Assembly: GCA_035541265.1 (NCBI GenBank)
Contig: DATKNQ010000123.1
Span: 1-24,477, forward strand
DNA: 24,477 nt
From: Bog-159 sp035541265
GTDB lineage: Bacteria; Acidobacteriota; Terriglobia; Bryobacterales; Bryobacteraceae
Direction: 5' to 3'
The notes under the pieces: generated by a model
Seen by the model: only the letters and a program-made list of their open reading frames with translations
What the model was told of the DNA's origin: nothing
The model's database searches: none
Translations under genes and position numbers: made by a program
Part shown: piece by piece, positions 1 through 8,188 of the stretch
How positions within the stretch are numbered: the first letter of the stretch is position 1
How the letters are laid out: every line of letters begins with the position of its first letter

Positions 1-1224
1 CGAACTGACCGCGATCAAATCCGCGGCCACGCTTGCGATGATCGCCGCCTGCACCCATGCGCCGCGCCGTTCCATGATCTGATGCGCGCCCATTCCGGCC
101 AACAAAGCCATTCCCAACGTGAACGCGCACAGCGCGAACTCCGCGTACAGGGAATTCTTCAGCGCATCCGGTAGCATGATGAAGACGGTCTTGCCCACCG
201 GTGTGGAATCGCCCAGCATCCACAGCAGCGCGCAGCCGGTGAGTAGCGCGAAGCTCAGCGTGTACGGATTCCGCCGCCGCGCGATCGCGAATGCGACAAA
301 CAAAAGCGCTGGAATTCCGCAATATGTGTAAAGAAATGTGACCTCGTACGGCAGTTTCCACGTGCCGCCATCGAACTGAAAGATGCCGTAGTGATTCGGG
401 AGCAGGAGTGACACCAACGAGGCCAGCGGCATGCCTCCACCTGTCCGCAAGTATTGGCTACGATACTGCGCCACGCTCAGCCGCGAGAGCTGCACGGTCG
501 GGAAAACTTGGATCGCGGCCAGGAGCACCGCCCATATTGCGGCAACCGCGACAGGTACCAACAACGCCAACCGCGCGCGCCGCAGCAACCACAGAATCGC
601 CGCCAGCAAGCTACAGGTGACGAAAACCACCGCGGTAGCCGCAGGAAAGCCGGCCAGAATCGCCATCGCCAGCGCGAGTGCGAGACCCGCGAGCCATCGC
701 CAGCAGAACCGCTCACCCAGCATGATCATGCACAGCCACGCAAGCGGCAGCCACGCGGCAACATCGACGGCGCCCAAGTGTTCGGTTTGCGAAGCGAAGT
801 ATGCGCCGAGTTGGTAAACAGTGGCGCCCGCGACCGCCGCGGCGCGGCCGGCATCCAGCCGTCGCAGCAACCAGTAAGTGAACGCGCCGGCGGCGAACAC
901 GTGTGCCACCAGTTGTAAGTTAAGCCAGTGGAGTAAGTGTGCGCCGCCTGTCCAGTTACTGAGCAGAATCACGGCGACCGTCGGCGGATAAAACAACTGC
1001 GCCGTGAGATTCGCGTAAAACGGCATGCCGCAGTAAGTGTAGGGATCCCAGAGCGGCAGCTCGCCGCGGGCGAACGAACGCGCGATGAACCAGGCCTGCG
1101 CGTAATGAAAGGCGCCGAAGTCCCAGGGAATCGCGTAATGCCCGTAAAACAGGATGCGGCGGAAGAACAACAGCACTTCCGCCAGCAACACGAGTAAAGG
1201 CCACGCCCGCCGGATCGCACGCAT
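1..1224 (-). CDS. YfhO-family multi-pass membrane protein, partial (C-terminus off the left edge)
   Basis: Reading the minus strand from the ATG at 1224 gives 408 uninterrupted codons to the window edge. The N-terminus (MRAIRRAWPLLVLLAEVLLF) is a positively charged start followed by a membrane helix. A periplasmic loop then carries the family signature at about residues 52-78: GELPLWDPYTYCGMPFYANL followed by FYPP. Further hydrophobic helices follow through at least residue 400. YfhO-like proteins are GT-C-type polytopic membrane proteins of usually about 800 residues, implicated in glycosylation of cell-surface polymers, so roughly the C-terminal half is missing here. The start has no clear Shine-Dalgarno, but an extended -10 lies just upstream. 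Polytopic and YfhO-like assignment is firm; substrate is unknown. Confidence 0.85.
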   Translation of the reverse strand, partial: MRAIRRAWPLLVLLAEVLLFFRRILFYGHYAIPWDFGAFHYAQAWFIARSFARGELPLWDPYTYCGMPFYANLTAQLFYPPTVAVILLSNWTGGAHLLHWLNLQLVAHVFAAGAFTYWLLRRLDAGRAAAVAGATVYQLGAYFASQTEHLGAVDVAAWLPLAWLCMIMLGERFCWRWLAGLALALAMAILAGFPAATAVVFVTCSLLAAILWLLRRARLALLVPVAVAAIWAVLLAAIQVFPTVQLSRLSVAQYRSQYLRTGGGMPLASLVSLLLPNHYGIFQFDGGTWKLPYEVTFLYTYCGIPALLFVAFAIARRRNPYTLSFALLTGCALLWMLGDSTPVGKTVFIMLPDALKNSLYAEFALCAFTLGMALLAGMGAHQIMERRGAWVQAAIIASVAADLIAVSS

Positions 1225-1233
1225 CGAAATCCG

Positions 1234-1242
1234 AGCATAGCA
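1234..1242 (-). promoter_or_regulatory. Extended -10 element for the YfhO-like gene
   Basis: On the minus strand the sequence TGCTATGCT (TG-n-TATGCT) ends 9 nt before the ATG at 1224. No convincing -35 is visible. The spacing predicts a 5' leader of only a few nucleotides. Confidence 0.35.
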
Positions 1243-1410
1243 GGCCACTCAGGCCTTGCCGATGGCGGCTGCATCCCCCGCGCTGAGAACCAGTCAGTGC
1301 CGCGATGCGGATGGCGGTTCGCCGAAGCGCACCTATAACGCGCCCGCCGCCAAAACCCCGTTTATCGGCCCCACAAAAAACTTCTAGCCCGGCCGTCGCG
1401 CCCCGGTTGT

Positions 1411-1416
1411 TATACT
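1411..1416 (+). promoter_or_regulatory. -10 hexamer TATACT immediately before the ATP-grasp gene
   Basis: TATACT lies 7 nt before the GTG at 1424, so the expected transcription start coincides with the start codon. No -35 match and no Shine-Dalgarno are visible, which is the pattern of a leaderless message. The rest of the 199-nt divergent intergenic region (1225-1423) shows nothing else I can name. Confidence 0.4.
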
Positions 1417-1423
1417 ACCGTGA

Positions 1424-2908
1424 GTGCCCGCACATAAGGCACAGCCCGCCGAGGATCATTTGTTCCGGGACTACGAAACCGGCCCGTTCTTTGACGAGAT
1501 GTTCGCAGCCCCCGGGCAACCCCGCCCGCACTACGCCACCATGTTTCAGGAGCTCTCCGGCATGGCTCCGTCCCAGTTCGAGGAACTCCGCAAGCTGGCG
1601 GATTTCTCGTTCCTGCTGCAAGGCATCACCTTCACGGTCTATAGCGACGGCCGCGGCACCGAGCGGCTCTTTCCCTTCGATCTCGTCCCGCGTATCGTGC
1701 CGCACGCCGAGTGGGAACGCATCGAGCGCGGCCTCGGCCAGCGTGTCCGAGCGCTCAACCTGTTCCTGCAGGATGTCTACGGCCCGCAGCGCATCCTGAA
1801 AGACCGCGTCATTCCGCGATCACTGGTCTATTCCTGCCGCCACTTCTGCCGTCACATGATCGGCGTCGAGGTGCCGCGCGGCATCTACACGCACATCGCC
1901 GGCATCGACCTGGTGCGCGACTCGAAATCAGGCGAGTACCTGGTGCTCGAAGATAACGTCCGCACACCCAGCGGCATTTCGTACGTGCTCGAAAACCGCC
2001 AGGTGATGACGCGCACTCTGCCGCGCGCCTTCCAGTTGCACGACGTGCTGCCCGTCGATCATTACCCCGCTGAGTTGACGCAGATTCTCCGCCGGATTTC
2101 CCCGCGCGGCGGCGACCGCCCGGTGATGGTGCTGCTCACGCCGGGCATCCACAACAGCGCCTATTTCGAGCACACGTTCCTGGCCCAGCAGATGGGGATC
2201 GAACTCGTAGAAGGCCGCGACCTGGTGGTCGATTGCGATATTGTCTACATGAAGACGATCCACGGCCTCACGCGCGTGGACGTGATCTATCGCCGCATCG
2301 ACGACGATTTTCTCGACCCGCTGGCCTTCCGTCCGGATTCCATCCTCGGCATCCCCGGCCTGATGGGCGCCTATCGCGCGGGCAACGTTGCGCTGGCGAA
2401 CGCGGTGGGCAACGGCGTGGCGGACGACAAGGCCATCTATGCTTACGTGCCTGCCTTCATCCGCTACTACCTGGCGGAAGAACCGGTGCTGAGCAATGTC
2501 GAGACGTATCTCTGCTCGAACCCCGAGCATCTGAACTATGTGCTCGATCACCTTTCGCAACTGGTGGTGAAGGCGGTCGGCGAATCGGGCGGTTACGGGA
2601 TGCTGATCGGCCCGGCGGCCAGCGCCGCGGCCATCGCGGATTTCCGCGAGCGGCTGCGCGCCAATCCGCGCAACTACATCGCGCAGCCGGTGATCGCGCT
2701 GTCCCGCTGCCCGTCGCACGATCCTGCCACTGGAAGAATGGCGGGCCGGCACATCGATCTGCGCCCGTATTGCCTGTTCGATGGCGAGCGGGTCGTGATC
2801 GTGCCGGGTGGGCTGACGCGCGTGGCGCTGCAGCCCGGATCGCTGGTGGTGAATTCCTCGCAAGGCGGCGGCAGCAAGGATACCTGGGTCCTGCGAGGCG
2901 ACGCATGA
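1424..2908 (+). CDS. Circularly permuted ATP-grasp protein (CP_ATPgrasp family)
   Basis: This 494-residue protein has the family hallmarks in order: FFDEMFAAPGQPRPHY (residues 22-37), GITFTVYSDGRGTERLFPFD (67-86), RGIYTHIAGIDLVRD (152-166), LEDNVRTPSGISYVLENR (175-192), a KAVGESGGYGM nucleotide-binding segment around residue 390, and SSQGGGSKDTWVL near the C-terminus. Members are predicted carboxylate-amine (peptide) ligases that use ATP and Mg. The GTG start gives the N-terminus expected for the family and sits 7 nt after a -10 hexamer; an ATG at 1502 would remove part of the conserved FDEMFAAPG block. The stop overlaps the next start as ATGA (2905-2908), so the two are translationally coupled. 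Substrate is unknown. Confidence 0.92.
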   Translation: MPAHKAQPAEDHLFRDYETGPFFDEMFAAPGQPRPHYATMFQELSGMAPSQFEELRKLADFSFLLQGITFTVYSDGRGTERLFPFDLVPRIVPHAEWERIERGLGQRVRALNLFLQDVYGPQRILKDRVIPRSLVYSCRHFCRHMIGVEVPRGIYTHIAGIDLVRDSKSGEYLVLEDNVRTPSGISYVLENRQVMTRTLPRAFQLHDVLPVDHYPAELTQILRRISPRGGDRPVMVLLTPGIHNSAYFEHTFLAQQMGIELVEGRDLVVDCDIVYMKTIHGLTRVDVIYRRIDDDFLDPLAFRPDSILGIPGLMGAYRAGNVALANAVGNGVADDKAIYAYVPAFIRYYLAEEPVLSNVETYLCSNPEHLNYVLDHLSQLVVKAVGESGGYGMLIGPAASAAAIADFRERLRANPRNYIAQPVIALSRCPSHDPATGRMAGRHIDLRPYCLFDGERVVIVPGGLTRVALQPGSLVVNSSQGGGSKDTWVLRGDA

Positions 2909-3864
2909 TGCTCTCGCGCATCGCCGATTCGCTGTTCTGGATGGCGCGCTACATGGAACGCGCTGAGGATACGGCCCGCATTCTGGATGTCAACTATCAC
3001 ATGATGATCGAGCAATCGCCGCAAGCCTACCGTTTGCGCTGGGACCCGCTGGTCTCCATTACCGGCGAGCAGGAGCGCTTCAGCGCGCAGTACGGCCAGG
3101 CTACGCCGCGCAACGTATTCGAGTTTCTGGCGTTCAGCAGCGAGAACCCCAGCTCCATCGTGCAGTGCATCACCAACGTGCGCGAGAACGCGCGCACCAT
3201 CCGCGACCGCATCTCGCGCGAACTTTGGGAAGACATCAACAGCCTCTACCACACGGCGACGCGCTACAACCCGGAAGACGAGATCGCCGTCGGCCCGCAT
3301 CGTTTCTGCAACTACATCAAGTTTGGCAGCCACAGCTTTCACGGCGTGGCCGACGATACGCTGCCGCACGACGAAGGCTGGAATTTCCTGCAGGCGGGGC
3401 GCGCGCTGGAACGCGCGGAAATGACTGCGCGCATCGTGGATGTTGAGTATCATAAGCTGGTCGAATCGGCGGCCGCGGCGGATGCGGCCGGCAATCACCA
3501 ATGGATGGCGGTGCTGAAATCAGTCGCGGCCTATGAGTTCTACCGCCGGCAATATCATGCCGGCATCGAACCGGAAAAGGTTGCAGAATTGCTAGTATTG
3601 CATGCGCAGCTTCCGCGCTCGATCCGTTTCAACATCGCCGCCGTGCAGCAATCGCTGCGGGCCATCAGCGGCAGCGGTCCGGACGCTTACGCCAACGAAG
3701 CCGAGCGGCTCACCGGCAAGCTGCACGAGAGTCTGATGTACGATCGCATTGAAGATATCTTCGCGCGAGGCCTGCACGCGTTTCTGGCCGACGTGCAGAA
3801 ATCCTGCCGCAGCATCGGCGAGCACATCGCGCGCACCTACTTCTACTATGCGGTGGTGGCATGA
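2905..3864 (+). CDS. Alpha-E domain protein
   Basis: The protein has 319 residues and starts MMLSRIADSLFWMARYMERA, the near-invariant opening of alpha-E proteins. It is almost wholly alpha-helical with a conserved ERAEDTARILD near residues 18-28 and a second ERAEMTARIVD block around 170-180, suggesting an internal helical duplication. The family has no proven activity; comparative genomics places it beside circularly permuted ATP-grasp and transglutaminase genes as part of a predicted peptide synthesis or modification system. I chose the ATG at 2905 because it overlaps the upstream stop and restores the conserved N-terminus; a longer in-frame extension from 2233 lies inside the ATP-grasp gene and is a shadow. 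The 3' end overlaps the next gene as ATGA. Confidence 0.92.
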   Translation: MMLSRIADSLFWMARYMERAEDTARILDVNYHMMIEQSPQAYRLRWDPLVSITGEQERFSAQYGQATPRNVFEFLAFSSENPSSIVQCITNVRENARTIRDRISRELWEDINSLYHTATRYNPEDEIAVGPHRFCNYIKFGSHSFHGVADDTLPHDEGWNFLQAGRALERAEMTARIVDVEYHKLVESAAAADAAGNHQWMAVLKSVAAYEFYRRQYHAGIEPEKVAELLVLHAQLPRSIRFNIAAVQQSLRAISGSGPDAYANEAERLTGKLHESLMYDRIEDIFARGLHAFLADVQKSCRSIGEHIARTYFYYAVVA

Positions 3865-4829
3865 ACCGGTACAGCCTCTTTCACATCACGGAATTCACCT
3901 ACGACGGCCCGGTTTCCGAAAGCTACAATGAGGTCCGCCTGCGGCCGCGGCAGGATGAGACGCAGACCTGTCTCTCCTTCCGGCTGTCAACCGATCCGTC
4001 GGCCAAGGCTTCCGCCCACCAGGATCTTTATGGGAACTGGGTGCACCGCTTCAACGTGCTTGCCGAGCACCGGCATCTGCGCGTGGAGGCGAACTCGGTC
4101 GTGCTGGTGCACGCGCCGCACGCGCTCCCGCCGAATGGTATTGCCTTGCGGGACTTCCAGGATTACGCCGACGCGCTCGACGAATTCTACGATCTGCTGT
4201 GCCCCACCGTGTACGCGCCGCATCTGCCCGCGGTGAAAGAACTCGTCCGCGAAGCGGAGGCCGCCAGCGGCGGTTCCGTATCCGGATTCGTGCGTGCGGC
4301 TACGTCGCTAGTGCACGGCCGCTTCCGATACGAGAAGGGCGCCACGCACGTGCAGTCGTCCATCGAAGATGCGCTGGGCACGCGCGCCGGCGTGTGTCAG
4401 GATTTCGCGCATCTGTTGCTGGCGATGCTCCGCATGCGCGGATTGCCGGCGCGTTACGTCTCCGGCTACCTCATGCCTATGTCGACGGCCGAGCCCGGTG
4501 CCAGCGCCGCGGAAGTGATCGGCGGCCAGGCCTCACACGCCTGGACCGAAGTCTATCTGCCCGACGCCGGCTGGTTCGGGCTCGATCCCACCCTCGGCCA
4601 GCAAGTCGACCTGCGGCACGTGCGCGTGGCCTATGGCCGCGACTACGGCGATGTCGCGCCGGTACGCGGCGTCTACAAGGGTCACGCCGGGCAGCGTCTC
4701 TCGGTGGATGTGCTGGTCCGCCCGGCGCTCGACGAAGAAGGTCACGAGCACTTGCAGGAAACCGCCGCCGGTCCCGCGCAGCCTCCGCCCGGCGAGGAGC
4801 CGCCGCAACAACAGCAGCAGCAACAGTAA
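3861..4829 (+). CDS. Transglutaminase-like cysteine protease with polyglutamine tail
   Basis: This 322-residue protein has the bacterial transglutaminase-like N-terminal beta domain (about residues 1-85) and a transglutaminase core. The catalytic triad is visible as Cys179 (RAGVCQDFAH), His226 (ASHAWTEVY) and Asp242 (GLDPT). No signal peptide is seen, so it is probably cytoplasmic. Proteins of this class are thought to act as thiol proteases or amide-bond-remodelling enzymes, and in this cassette may process what the ATP-grasp ligase makes. Start overlaps the alpha-E stop (ATGA at 3861-3864). The C-terminus is odd: a proline/glutamate-rich stretch ends in seven consecutive glutamines encoded by mixed CAA/CAG codons. 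Confidence 0.92.
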   Translation: MNRYSLFHITEFTYDGPVSESYNEVRLRPRQDETQTCLSFRLSTDPSAKASAHQDLYGNWVHRFNVLAEHRHLRVEANSVVLVHAPHALPPNGIALRDFQDYADALDEFYDLLCPTVYAPHLPAVKELVREAEAASGGSVSGFVRAATSLVHGRFRYEKGATHVQSSIEDALGTRAGVCQDFAHLLLAMLRMRGLPARYVSGYLMPMSTAEPGASAAEVIGGQASHAWTEVYLPDAGWFGLDPTLGQQVDLRHVRVAYGRDYGDVAPVRGVYKGHAGQRLSVDVLVRPALDEEGHEHLQETAAGPAQPPPGEEPPQQQQQQQ

Positions 4830-4849
4830 CGCGATAACCTGATCGAAGA

Positions 4850-5410
4850 ATGCTTCAGCAACAAGCTGCGCGGCCGCGCGTGCGAAAGAAGCGGCCGCAG
4901 CCGCGGCGCTCCCCTGGACGTCTCTGGGCCTTGTTTATCTTGTCTGCCATGGTGATGGGTGTGGCGGTTGTCGGACTGCAGGCCCACTACACCTTCACCC
5001 TGCAACCGCCGGTTCGCCTGCGATTCCAGTGGCCGCTGGTGATTGCGCCGCGCGTGTCCGCCGAGGAAACCGGCGAGGCGCAAGCCGATCAAGGCCGCAG
5101 GCTGACCGCTTACCAGCAGTACGCCTGCAACAAATTCGGCCCGGCGTGCCGCATCGCGCTCGCCGTGCAGCGCGCCGAGAATCCGCACGGCGCCTGCGAG
5201 ATCTATCATTACAATACCGACGGCACGCTCGATTGGGGCTACTTCCAGATCAACACCGTGCACCTGAAACGGGCGGGCGTAAATCTGAGAGACCTGCTCG
5301 ATTGCAAAGCGAACATCGACTTCGCCTACAAGCTTTATACGGAGCGCGGTTTCGAACCCTGGACCACCTTCAACAGCGGCGCCTACCGGCAATTCCTGCG
5401 AAAGTTCTGA
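4850..5410 (+). CDS. Membrane-anchored lysozyme-like (SLT-type) protein
   Basis: This 186-residue protein starts with a very basic cytoplasmic tail (residues 1-24, rich in Gln, Arg and Lys), then a single membrane helix (about 25-45), then an extracytoplasmic lysozyme-like domain. Visible motifs are a candidate catalytic glutamate, Glu110 in VQRAENPHG, and GYFQIN (130-135), which corresponds to the glutamine/asparagine motif of lytic transglycosylases. Four cysteines (93, 100, 116, 152) in the outer domain could form disulfides. Likely role is limited peptidoglycan cleavage. It lies 20 nt after the transglutaminase gene in the same direction, so it may be a fourth member of that operon. The ribosome site is weak. 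Confidence 0.75.
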   Translation: MLQQQAARPRVRKKRPQPRRSPGRLWALFILSAMVMGVAVVGLQAHYTFTLQPPVRLRFQWPLVIAPRVSAEETGEAQADQGRRLTAYQQYACNKFGPACRIALAVQRAENPHGACEIYHYNTDGTLDWGYFQINTVHLKRAGVNLRDLLDCKANIDFAYKLYTERGFEPWTTFNSGAYRQFLRKF

Positions 5411-5413
5411 GCT

Positions 5414-5971
5414 TCACCCGGTGAGCGCGTCCTTCAGCCGGTCGAGCGCCGCGGACCAGAAATCCTGCAACTGCTTCACCTCGCCGCTCACCTGCACGCG
5501 TTCGTGCGACACCACCACCACGGTTTTGCCGGCGCGCTCCTGCAGCATCACGACCACGTGCGTATCGTCCGGCCACTTCAGATGCAGGATGCGGGGCGGC
5601 GTCGACTTGGTCACTTCAAACCGCGTTTCGGGCAGCCAGCGCGCCAGCATTTCCGGATCGTGCCAGGCGGCCCACACCGTCTCGATGGGTACGTCAATGG
5701 TCTTGCTGCGGTCCACTTCGTAACGCACGCCGCGCTGATGCTTCGCGCGCATGCCGCGCTCCTGCTCGTAGCCCACGGTCACCATCTGGCCCCACCACGG
5801 CGTCAGCCCGAGCTGATTCTGCACCAGCTCGGCGATCTCTTTGTGCTCCATCATGCGCGCGCCGGCCTTGTCCAGCACCTTGAACCACTCGTCCCACTTC
5901 TTGCCGGTTTTGGCCTTTACCGCATCGTCGCTGATGCCGTTCACCCGCTTAATCTGAAACAGTTTCGCCAT
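5414..5971 (-). CDS. DUF4287 plus SRPBCC (AHSA1-like) domain protein
   Basis: This 185-residue protein has two parts. Residues about 1-75 match DUF4287: helical, with ISDDAVKAKTGKKWDEWF and the LGLTPWWGQMVTVGYEQ segment. Residues about 80-185 form an SRPBCC ligand-binding fold of the AHSA1 type, opening with YEVDRSKTIDVPIETVWAAW. Such fusions are common in soil bacteria and have no established ligand. The ATG at 5971 lies inside the 3' end of folK (23-nt overlap), consistent with being last in the ruvA-ruvB-folK unit. Its stop is only three bases from the stop of the convergent lysozyme-like gene, leaving no room for an intergenic terminator. Confidence 0.85.
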   Translation of the reverse strand: MAKLFQIKRVNGISDDAVKAKTGKKWDEWFKVLDKAGARMMEHKEIAELVQNQLGLTPWWGQMVTVGYEQERGMRAKHQRGVRYEVDRSKTIDVPIETVWAAWHDPEMLARWLPETRFEVTKSTPPRILHLKWPDDTHVVVMLQERAGKTVVVVSHERVQVSGEVKQLQDFWSAALDRLKDALTG

Positions 5972-6473
5972 GACTGTGGTCCGATTTTAACTCACCGGCC
6001 CGGCGCACAACCTGACCTTGTAACTCACCCAGCAACTCGCGGATCGACTTGCGCGTGACGGGATCGCGCAACTCCGGTGCCAGGTCCGCAAGTGGCGCCA
6101 GCACGAACCGCCGCTGGCGGAGGCGCGGATGCGGAATTTCGAGCGACGGCGTATCCACCACCGCGTTGCCGTACAGCAGAATGTCGATGTCGATGGAGCG
6201 CGGTCCCCCGGGGGCCAGGCGCCGGCGGCCAAGCCGCACTTCGAGCTTGGTGGTTCGATGCAGCAACTGCAAAGGGAACAGGTCCGTTTCCGCCTCCGCC
6301 ACCACGTTCAGGAACCACGGCTGATTGCGCACGTCCATCGGCTCGGTTTCGTAGACGGGTGACACGCGCAGCACGCGCAGCCCGGGCCCGTCGAGAGCCG
6401 CCACCGCCCGCCGCAGCATCTCCTCGCGATCGCCGAGGTTCGAGCCCAGCCCCAGATAGATCTTCTTCAGCAT
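5949..6473 (-). CDS. folK: 2-amino-4-hydroxy-6-hydroxymethyldihydropteridine pyrophosphokinase
   Basis: FolK transfers pyrophosphate from ATP to 6-hydroxymethyl-7,8-dihydropterin in folate synthesis. The 174-residue protein has all expected motifs in order: LGLGSNLGDRE (residues 7-17), SPVYETEP (38-45), QPWFLNVV (51-58), GPRSIDIDILLYG (around 89-101) and the IPHPRLRQRRFVLAPLADL block that follows. Length is normal, with a slightly long C-terminal tail. It begins on the base directly after the ruvB stop and its own 3' end overlaps the next gene, so it is read in one unit with ruvB. Folate genes folP and folB are not in the window. Confidence 0.95.
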   Translation of the reverse strand: MLKKIYLGLGSNLGDREEMLRRAVAALDGPGLRVLRVSPVYETEPMDVRNQPWFLNVVAEAETDLFPLQLLHRTTKLEVRLGRRRLAPGGPRSIDIDILLYGNAVVDTPSLEIPHPRLRQRRFVLAPLADLAPELRDPVTRKSIRELLGELQGQVVRRAGELKSDHSHGETVSD

Positions 6474-7499
6474 TCAAAACAGCGCGGGATGATCGCCGCG
6501 AAACCGGCGCTGGATCTGAAAATAATCGTAGGCCCCTTCGGTCGCCACACGCCCGCGCGGTGTACGGTTCAGGAATCCAAGCTGGATCAGGTACGGCTCG
6601 TACACTTCTTCGATCGTATCGGCTTCTTCGGAGATCGATGCCGCGATGGTGTTCAGACCGACCGGCCCGCCGCGATATTTTTCGAGAATCGTCAGCATGA
6701 TCTTCTGGTCGATTTCGTCGAGGCCGTAGCGATCCACCTCGAGCAGGTTCAGCGCGGTCTGCGCCACGGCCTGCGTGATGCGTCCATCGGCGCGCACCTG
6801 CGCGTAATCGCGTACGCGCCGCAGCAGGCGATTGGCGATGCGCGGCGTGCCCCGGCAGCGACGCGCGATCTCTTCGGCGGCATCGTCATCGATCTCGACG
6901 CCCAGCAGCCGCGCCGACCGCGCGACGATGCCCCGCAGTTCCTCGACGGCGTAGGGATCGAGCCGCAGCACCAGCCCGAAGCGGCCACGCAGCGGCGCGC
7001 TGACCAGGCCCTGGCGGGTGGTCGCGCCGATGGCGGTGAAGCGCGGCATGGGCAGCGAATGCGTGCGCGCGCCCGGCCCCGCCCCTACCAAAATGTCGAC
7101 GCGGAAATCTTCGAGCGCCGAGTAGAGCATCTCCTCCACGTCCGGCATCAGGCGGTGGATTTCATCGATGAAGAAAACCTGCTGCGCGCGGATGTTGCTC
7201 AGGATACCGGTGAGATCCAGCTTCTTTTGCAGCACCGGACCGGAGGTGGTGGTGATCGGCACCTGCAACTCTTCGGCGATGATACAGGCGAGCGTGGTCT
7301 TGCCGAGGCCCGGCGGACCGTAGAGCAGCACGTGATCCATGGCCTCGCCGCGCATGCGGGCGGCCTCGATGGCGATCGACAGGTTCTCCTTGAGCTTTTT
7401 CTGACCGGTGAAATCCGCCAGGCTGCGCGGACGGAGTCCGGCTTCGAACTGCGCATCTTCCGGCTGGCGCGCACCGGAAACCAGATCGCGATCGGGCAT
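6474..7499 (-). CDS. ruvB: Holliday junction branch migration DNA helicase RuvB
   Basis: RuvB is the AAA+ motor that drives branch migration of Holliday junctions with RuvA. The 341-residue protein shows Walker A GPPGLGKTT (61-69), Walker B FFIDEIH (109-115), sensor 1 GATTR (158-162), the arginine-finger region LRGRFG (170-175) and a C-terminal winged helix (QLGFLNRTPRGRVAT). Length matches the family. The stop abuts the folK start with no gap, and 11 nt separate it from ruvA upstream. ruvC is absent from the window. Confidence 0.98.
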   Translation of the reverse strand: MPDRDLVSGARQPEDAQFEAGLRPRSLADFTGQKKLKENLSIAIEAARMRGEAMDHVLLYGPPGLGKTTLACIIAEELQVPITTTSGPVLQKKLDLTGILSNIRAQQVFFIDEIHRLMPDVEEMLYSALEDFRVDILVGAGPGARTHSLPMPRFTAIGATTRQGLVSAPLRGRFGLVLRLDPYAVEELRGIVARSARLLGVEIDDDAAEEIARRCRGTPRIANRLLRRVRDYAQVRADGRITQAVAQTALNLLEVDRYGLDEIDQKIMLTILEKYRGGPVGLNTIAASISEEADTIEEVYEPYLIQLGFLNRTPRGRVATEGAYDYFQIQRRFRGDHPALF

Positions 7500-7510
7500 T
7501 CGTTTTCAGC

Positions 7511-8125
7511 TTACCGTACCAGTTCGAGCGCGCGCCGGAACAGCGGTTCGAAATCCGTATCGGTCGCGGGAGGCGCGCCACCCACCCGCGACTTGCGCAC
7601 TGCGGCTTCGGCGGCGGGACGCGCGCAGCCCAGATTCAACAGCGCCGAAAGGACGTCCTGTTCGACGGCCGTGAGCGCGCCGCCCGATGCGCCGGGCGCG
7701 GGAGGCGCTTCCTCGCCCGAAGGCGCCGGCATCTTGTCGCGAAGCTCCAGCACCATGCGCTCCGCGGTCTTCTTGCCGACGCCGGGAATGCGGACCAGAC
7801 GGTCCACCTCGCCGCGCCGGATGCTGCCGATCAGGTCGAGCGCGGGAATGCCGGAAAGCACGGCCATCGCCATCTTCGGTCCGATGCCGCTCACTGAGAT
7901 CAGCTTCTCGAACAGCGCCTTCTCGTCCTGAGTGAGAAAGCCGAAGAGTGCCAGGGCGTCTTCGCGGACGTGCGTATAAATGCGAAGGCGCACTTCCGAG
8001 CCGGATTCGGGCAGGTGGGCATAGGTGGAAACCGGAATGGTGACATCGTATCCCACACCGCCCACATCCACCACCGCTTGGTTCGGATGCTTTTCAAGCA
8101 GCATGCCGCGCAGCAAAGCGATCAT
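7511..8125 (-). CDS. ruvA: Holliday junction branch migration protein RuvA
   Basis: RuvA forms the tetramer that binds Holliday junctions and loads RuvB. The 204-residue product starts MIALLRGMLLEK, the typical OB-fold opening, followed by paired helix-hairpin-helix motifs (VSGIGPKMA and IPGVGKKTAERM) and a flexible linker rich in Pro/Ala before the small C-terminal RuvB-binding domain. A longer open frame reaches 8365, but its first 80 residues are antisense to the glycosyltransferase gene and are not RuvA-like, so ATG 8125 is the start. There is no Shine-Dalgarno; a -10 hexamer lies 8 nt upstream. First gene of the minus-strand unit with ruvB. Confidence 0.97.
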   Translation of the reverse strand: MIALLRGMLLEKHPNQAVVDVGGVGYDVTIPVSTYAHLPESGSEVRLRIYTHVREDALALFGFLTQDEKALFEKLISVSGIGPKMAMAVLSGIPALDLIGSIRRGEVDRLVRIPGVGKKTAERMVLELRDKMPAPSGEEAPPAPGASGGALTAVEQDVLSALLNLGCARPAAEAAVRKSRVGGAPPATDTDFEPLFRRALELVR

Positions 8126-8133
8126 AACCCTGT

Positions 8134-8139
8134 ATTGTA
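8134..8139 (-). promoter_or_regulatory. -10 hexamer TACAAT for ruvA
   Basis: On the minus strand TACAAT ends 8 nt before the ruvA ATG. No Shine-Dalgarno is present between them, so the mRNA would be leaderless or nearly so. The element sits in a 63-nt intergenic region shared with the divergent glycosyltransferase gene. Confidence 0.35.
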
Positions 8140-8168
8140 AGTCTCCCGGCGCCATCCTCTGTTCTAAC

Positions 8169-8177
8169 TGATACACT
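8169..8177 (+). promoter_or_regulatory. Extended -10 element for the glycosyltransferase gene
   Basis: TGATACACT (TG-n-TACACT) ends 11 nt before the ATG at 8189. No -35 and no Shine-Dalgarno are visible, predicting a leader of about 5 nt. It is back to back with the ruvA -10 element. Confidence 0.35.
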
Positions 8178-8188
8178 GTGGTTTCCAA

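Noticed and set aside
1928..2863. Long minus-strand open frame (311 codons) across the ATP-grasp gene
   Set aside because: Antisense to a strongly conserved family protein; its composition is rich in His, Arg and Ala as expected for the reverse frame of GC-rich coding DNA.
4801..4830. CAA/CAG run as a microsatellite or phase-variable repeat
   Set aside because: Codons are mixed and the run is short; it is in frame and simply encodes the glutamine tail.
6489..7931. Plus-strand open frame of 480 codons over ruvB and ruvA
   Set aside because: Fully antisense to two unambiguous genes and shows no domain or ribosome site; a codon-bias shadow.
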